Of a stretch of 64,000 bases of DNA, positions 59,773 to 64,000 are shown one piece after another; position 1 is the first letter of the stretch; each line of letters begins with the position of its first letter. This stretch comes from Providencia vermicola (GTDB lineage Bacteria > Pseudomonadota > Gammaproteobacteria > Enterobacterales > Enterobacteriaceae): positions 2,421,001 to 2,485,000 of the forward strand of contig NZ_CP048796.1 of assembly GCF_010748935.1 (NCBI RefSeq), read 5' to 3'. Below the pieces are notes generated by a model. The model was not told where the DNA came from. It made no database searches and was given only the letters and a program-made list of their open reading frames with translations. The translations under genes were made by a program, and so were the position numbers.

Positions 59773-60516
59773 TTACAACTGAGCGGCGACTTCGTCTGAG
59801 ATGTCACCATTGTGATAAACTTCTTGTACGTCGTCAGAATCTTCCAGCATATCAATCAGACGCAGTAATTTAGGTGCCGTTTCGACATCTAATTCTGCTT
59901 TTGTTGATGGGATCATGGAAACTTCTGCACCTTCACTTGTGAAACCAGCGGCATCAAGCGCATCCTTCACTTCACCAAAGGTCTCTGGTGTTGTGTAAAC
60001 ATCGATCGCTCCGTCATCGTAGGTTTCAACATCTTCCGCGCCAGCTTCCAATGCCGCTTCCATCAGTGCATCTTCATCCACACCAGGCGCGTAAGTAATC
60101 ACACCACGTTTAGTAAATAAGTAAGAAACTGAACCATCAGTGCCTAAGTTACCGCCAGTTTTAGTGAAAGCATGACGAACTTCGGAAACGGTACGATTAC
60201 GATTATCGCTCAAGCATTCAACCATCACGGCTGTACCACCTGGGCCATAACCTTCATAAATGATAGTTTCCATATTATCATTTTCATCATTCCCTACACC
60301 ACGCGCAATCGCACGGTTCAGGGTATCACGTGTCATGTTATTGGATAATGCTTTATCCACAGCGGCACGTAAACGTGGGTTAGTCGCAGGGTCACCACCC
60401 CCTAAACGTGCTGCTGTCACCAGCTCACGGATAATTTTAGTGAAAATTTTACCGCGCTTAGCATCTTGTGCCGCTTTACGGTGCTTGGTGTTGGCCCATT
60501 TACTATGACCTGCCAT
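59773..60516 (-). CDS. yebC: YebC/PmpR-family protein (TACO1-like)
   Basis: Protein of 247 residues; the N-terminus [22 protein letters not shown] is the family hallmark. Relatives act as transcriptional regulators or help ribosomes translate proline-rich stretches. GGAGAG lies before the ATG. It follows nudB and precedes ruvC, as in E. coli. Confidence 0.96.
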   Translation of the reverse strand: MAGHSKWANTKHRKAAQDAKRGKIFTKIIRELVTAARLGGGDPATNPRLRAAVDKALSNNMTRDTLNRAIARGVGNDENDNMETIIYEGYGPGGTAVMVECLSDNRNRTVSEVRHAFTKTGGNLGTDGSVSYLFTKRGVITYAPGVDEDALMEAALEAGAEDVETYDDGAIDVYTTPETFGEVKDALDAAGFTSEGAEVSMIPSTKAELDVETAPKLLRLIDMLEDSDDVQEVYHNGDISDEVAAQL

Positions 60517-60546
60517 GAAATCTCTCCAAAAACGTCAATAAAATAA

Positions 60547-60978
60547 TTAAACAGCAAATTCTAAAATAGCTTGACGGTTACTCCATGATTTCGTTAATTC
60601 CGCCGCTTTTTCTGGCGGCAGCCAACAAAATTCAGTATGTTCCGTCAAAATTGGTACGCGTTCTTCACTGAGTACCATTTTAAACCAATGCTCTTTACAG
60701 TGAGTAACATTAGGAGCATAACGATGCCTGAAATGCGCAAAGATTTCAAAAGTGACTTCGCGCGCTAAATCGAAAAACTGCCCTTCCTGAGGAAGAAACC
60801 CAGTTTCTTCGACAACTTCTCGCATTGCCGTTTCAAGGCGATCTTCGTTATTTTCCAAACTGCCGGTCACTGACTGCCAGAAATCGGGATCATCCTGACG
60901 TCTTAGCATCAGAACATTACCGCTGTTTTCAGCGGTAATGATCACCAATACCGATTCTGGGCGTTTAAAACCCTTCAT
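60547..60978 (-). CDS. nudB: Dihydroneopterin triphosphate diphosphatase NudB
   Basis: NUDIX hydrolase of 143 residues acting in folate synthesis. The NUDIX box is GSLENNEDRLETAMREVVEE, followed by the conserved KSWSNRQAI at the C-terminus. ATG 60978 gives the E. coli-like start MKGFKRPESVL; the frame is open to 61011 and overlaps the aspS end, but I see no ribosome binding site for either choice. Confidence 0.93.
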   Translation of the reverse strand: MKGFKRPESVLVIITAENSGNVLMLRRQDDPDFWQSVTGSLENNEDRLETAMREVVEETGFLPQEGQFFDLAREVTFEIFAHFRHRYAPNVTHCKEHWFKMVLSEERVPILTEHTEFCWLPPEKAAELTKSWSNRQAILEFAV

Positions 60979-60988
60979 AACGAATGAA

Positions 60989-62761
60989 TTAGTCTTCCGC
61001 GTCTTTTGCAACGACTGAAATCGCCAATTCTGTCAATGCGTCAGGGTTGGCGTGACTTGGTGCATTCGTCATTAAACATGCCGCTGCCGTTGTTTTAGGG
61101 AAAGCGATAACATCGCGAATATTATCGGTACCGGTTAACAACATGACGAGACGGTCAAGACCAAATGCTAAACCTGCATGTGGTGGTGTACCATATTTTA
61201 ATGCATCTAGCAGGAAGCCAAATTTTTCTGCTTGCTCTTCTTCATTAATACCCAGAATATTAAACACGGTTTGTTGCATTTCACTGCGATGGATACGTAC
61301 TGAACCGCCACCGACTTCGTAGCCATTGATGACCATATCATACGCATTAGCAACCGCATCTTCTGGTTTCTTAGCCAGATCTTCTGGTGAATAATCACGT
61401 GGAGAAGTGAATGGATGGTGCATTGCCGTTAAACCACCTTCCCCATCATCTTCAAACATTGGGAAATCAATAACCCATAGCGGCTTCCAGCTATTTAAAT
61501 CTGTAATGGCAAAATCGCGTCCAACCTTCAGACGTAAAGCGCCCATTGAATCCGTCACGATATTTTTCGCGCCAGCACCGAATAAGAGGATATCACCGTC
61601 CGCCGCATCCGTAATATCAAGCAATTGATTAATGATTTCTTCATTTAAGAATTTAGCGACTGGGCTTTGAATTCCTTCTGCCCCTTTAGCGCGCTCATTA
61701 ACCTTCATCCAGGCAAGCCCTTTAGCACCATAGATACCGACAAATTGACCATACTCGTCAATTTGTTTACGTGTCATGGCTGCTCCGCCTGGTACTTTTA
61801 ATGCGACCACGCGGCCTTTCGGATCATTCGCGGGCTGTGCAAAAACAGCGAATTCAACATTTTTAACGATATCGGCAACATCAACCAATTCCATTGGGTT
61901 ACGCAGGTCTGGCTTGTCTGAACCATAACGACGCATTGCTTCTGCAAAAGTCATTATAGGGAAATCACCTAAATCAACATTCTTCACGTCTTGCCATAAT
62001 TGGCGGATCATGCGTTCCATGATTTCACGCACTTGTTCCGCCGTCATAAATGACGTTTCAACATCGATCTGAGTAAATTCAGGCTGACGATCTGCGCGCA
62101 AGTCTTCGTCACGGAAGCACTTCACGATCTGGTAATAACGGTCAAAACCCGACATCATCAGCAATTGTTTAAACAATTGTGGTGACTGCGGTAATGCATA
62201 AAACTTGCCTTTATGAACACGGCTTGGTACCAAGTAGTCACGAGCCCCTTCTGGGGTTGCTTTTGTGAGCATTGGTGTTTCAACATCAACAAACCCTTCT
62301 TCATCCATAAAACGGCGGACAAAACTGGTGATTTTAGCTCGGGTGCGTAGACGCTCTGACATCTCAGGGCGACGAAGATCAAGGTAACGATACTTTAAGC
62401 GACGCTCTTCTGTATTCGTTTGATTACTATCCAGAGGTAATGGCTCTGATTTATTAAAGACATTAAGCTCTTCAGCAAAGATTTCAATTTCCCCTGTCGC
62501 CATATCTTTATTTTTTTGGTTATCTGGGCGAGCACGGACAGTCCCTGTAATCTGTATACAGAATTCATTACGCAATTCCGAAGCTTTTTCAAAGAGGTCT
62601 TTGCGCTCTGGATCGAAAAAGACTTGAACGACCCCTTCACGGTCACGCATATCGATAAAAATCAAACCACCTAAATCACGACGGCGGTTTACCCATCCAC
62701 AAAGAGTGACTTTTTGGCCTTCATGGGCAATATTTAACTGCCCACAATAGTTAGTACGCAT
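60989..62761 (-). CDS. aspS: Aspartyl-tRNA synthetase
   Basis: Class II synthetase of 590 residues. It has an N-terminal anticodon-binding OB domain ([22 protein letters not shown]), class II motifs 2 and 3 ([31 protein letters not shown]) and the bacterial GAD insertion in the middle. AAGGA lies before the ATG. It heads the aspS-nudB-yebC-ruvCAB run. Confidence 0.97.
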   Translation of the reverse strand: MRTNYCGQLNIAHEGQKVTLCGWVNRRRDLGGLIFIDMRDREGVVQVFFDPERKDLFEKASELRNEFCIQITGTVRARPDNQKNKDMATGEIEIFAEELNVFNKSEPLPLDSNQTNTEERRLKYRYLDLRRPEMSERLRTRAKITSFVRRFMDEEGFVDVETPMLTKATPEGARDYLVPSRVHKGKFYALPQSPQLFKQLLMMSGFDRYYQIVKCFRDEDLRADRQPEFTQIDVETSFMTAEQVREIMERMIRQLWQDVKNVDLGDFPIMTFAEAMRRYGSDKPDLRNPMELVDVADIVKNVEFAVFAQPANDPKGRVVALKVPGGAAMTRKQIDEYGQFVGIYGAKGLAWMKVNERAKGAEGIQSPVAKFLNEEIINQLLDITDAADGDILLFGAGAKNIVTDSMGALRLKVGRDFAITDLNSWKPLWVIDFPMFEDDGEGGLTAMHHPFTSPRDYSPEDLAKKPEDAVANAYDMVINGYEVGGGSVRIHRSEMQQTVFNILGINEEEQAEKFGFLLDALKYGTPPHAGLAFGLDRLVMLLTGTDNIRDVIAFPKTTAAACLMTNAPSHANPDALTELAISVVAKDAED

Positions 62762-63343
62762 ACAATATCCTTTTTACTCAGCTTGTTGTGCATTTGCTTG
62801 CTGCGGAAATTTGGCATTTTGCTGAACATTCAGAATGTCAAAAAAGGCAGACATTATACAGGAAATTCTGTTGCACAAACAGTTACGTATTAGGAGGCAA
62901 TACCTAATATTTTTGTTTTTAATCATATTTGCATCGATTAAAAGGTCGCCAACATAACGTAACGAGTACTGTACATTGATAGAGACAGAATTTATGACTG
63001 AGGGTAATTTTAAGTGACTCTGTCGGTGATGTACATATTCCAACTCGGGTTTATTTTCTCTTGATTGCTTAATAGACAGGCCATGCCCCCGCCAATATCT
63101 ATCATTGACTAGCCAATAAAGGACAAAACCATCAATATTCGCAATCTAGGCCACTTAATAACCAAACGACGCATTGACTTGATGATGGCATATTGCATCA
63201 GTCATAAAGAAAATGTGATAAATAAAAAGATTCCACGCACCAATAAACTACCTGTTTCATTTCACATTCATCGATTTCAGAATCATTACCGCTGTTATTT
63301 GTTATAATTACACTAATTTCAACTGTATGTATAAGGTTATTCG
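62762..63343. other. Intergenic region between aspS and the DUF4377 gene
   Basis: About 580 bases between divergent genes, with a TATAAT at 63303-63308 that could be the -10 of the DUF4377 gene. A minus-strand frame at 62774-63043 reads like chance. No other element is clear. Confidence 0.45.
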
Positions 63344-63667
63344 ATGAAAAAATGTGTATTCGTTTCTTCACTCCTTTTTGTTCTTGTAGGCTGCCAAACA
63401 GTGAAAACTACTGATAACACTAAAACTTTTTATATCGATTCAACTCTCGCGGATTGTGTCGGCGTTGCTCCGATGAAATGTATGAAAATCAAACAGAACC
63501 AACAGGCTGATTGGGAACTGTTCTATGGCACTATCCAAGGATTTGACTACCAACCGGGTTATCAATATACCTTAAAAGTCAACCAATTTGATGTCGCCAA
63601 CCCGCCAGCAGACGCGCCAAGCCTGCGTTATGAGTTGGTTGAAATCATCAACAAAACCAAAAAATAA
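63344..63667 (+). CDS. DUF4377-domain lipoprotein
   Basis: Lipoprotein of 107 residues. The lipobox LVGC is near residue 17, then the DUF4377 core (TLADCVGVAPMKCMKIKQ, ELFYGTIQGFDYQPGYQYTL). This domain often accompanies META domains such as HslJ, but here it is alone. Function unknown. A -10 like TATAAT lies 36 bases upstream. Confidence 0.85.
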   Translation: MKKCVFVSSLLFVLVGCQTVKTTDNTKTFYIDSTLADCVGVAPMKCMKIKQNQQADWELFYGTIQGFDYQPGYQYTLKVNQFDVANPPADAPSLRYELVEIINKTKK

Positions 63668-63852
63668 GTTTATTGTATTTTAAATCCGACCATGAGGACT
63701 TTATCACTCAACCACCCCATGGTCATTCAAACACATTCCCCATTGTTTTCATTATATTTGGGTAATATTATTGGTTACCTTAAATGGCGTAAAACAACTG
63801 GCGCCTATACACAGCATAGTAAAAAACATTCAACAGAAGGTAATGGCTCATC

Positions 63853-64000
63853 GTGAACCATAAAATTATCGATAAATTAGGTTTAATTACACTTTCTAAC
63901 CGAAAAGTTGCCATGGTTCGTTCCCATAATAAAGAATTGTTTTACATTCCAGGTGGAAAACGTGAGCCAGATGAAAGTGATGAGCAGGCCTTGTGCCGTG
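63853..64000 (+). CDS. NUDIX hydrolase, 3' end cut off by the window
   Basis: An open frame begins at GTG 63853 (an in-frame stop lies 12 bases upstream) and runs off the end after 49 codons. The product has ITLSNRKVAMVRSHNKELFYI and the start of a NUDIX box, PGGKREPDESDEQALCR. It hydrolyses some nucleoside diphosphate derivative; the substrate cannot be told. Too short to name. Confidence 0.75.
   Translation, partial: MNHKIIDKLGLITLSNRKVAMVRSHNKELFYIPGGKREPDESDEQALCR

Noticed and set aside
62774-63043. 89-codon minus-strand frame upstream of aspS
   Set aside because: No ribosome binding site or family resemblance; it covers the likely aspS promoter.

Overview
The window is chromosomal DNA of a low-GC enterobacterium. 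I place it in the Morganellaceae, most likely Providencia. Proteins and gene order are enterobacterial throughout (hrpA-azoR-ydbL/ynbE/ydbH-ldhA-hslJ; minCDE-rnd-fadD-yeaY-tsaB-yoaA-yoaB; zwf-hexR-pykA; lpxM-mepM-znuA/znuCB; ruvBAC-yebC-nudB-aspS). The DNA is AT-rich, and there are several chaperone-usher fimbrial operons plus an MrpJ-type regulator, a habit best known from Proteus and Providencia. The species is inferred from remembered relatives, not from a search.

Layout. 1-3.1 kb: end of a plus-strand fimbrial operon (usher cut by the window edge, then a tip-type subunit). 3.2-13.5 kb: core genes for RNA helicase HrpA, azoreductase, the YdbH-YnbE-YdbL envelope lipid system, D-lactate dehydrogenase, HslJ and glutaredoxin 2. 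13.5-22.5 kb: accessory block with a poly-C tract, an MrpJ-like regulator, a complete minus-strand fimbrial operon (pilin, chaperone, usher, tip protein, second pilin), a 1.4 kb AT-rich upstream region with repeated motifs, and a short mobile-element-like remnant. 22.7-44.2 kb: core genes for a FUSC membrane protein, an aldo/keto reductase, ycgN/ycgM, a lytic transglycosylase, ycgL, the Min system, RNase D, FadD, YeaY, TsaB, YoaA, YoaB, MdtJI, PdxK, Zwf, HexR and PykA. 44.3-50.8 kb: second accessory block with a DUF7832-like protein, a third fimbrial operon (pilin, chaperone, usher, adhesin) and a LysR regulator. 50.8-52.1 kb: AT-rich, no gene seen. 52.1-64.0 kb: LpxM, MepM, the zinc importer ZnuABC, RuvABC, YebC, NudB, AspS, a DUF4377 lipoprotein and the start of a NUDIX hydrolase cut by the window end.

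Regulatory sites that can be read directly include a Zur box between znuA and znuC, a LexA box before ruvA, a HexR palindrome before zwf and a FadR-like operator before fadD. Several start codons are not ATG (TTG for rnd and fadD; GTG for hrpA, ynbE, ruvA and mepM).

No rRNA, tRNA, CRISPR array, transposase or intact prophage was recognised. The least explained parts are the non-coding flanks of the fimbrial operons and a few very small ORFs. I found no clear case for a wholly new system; the best leads are the organisation and control of fimbrial operon 2 and the small ORFs between hexR and pykA.
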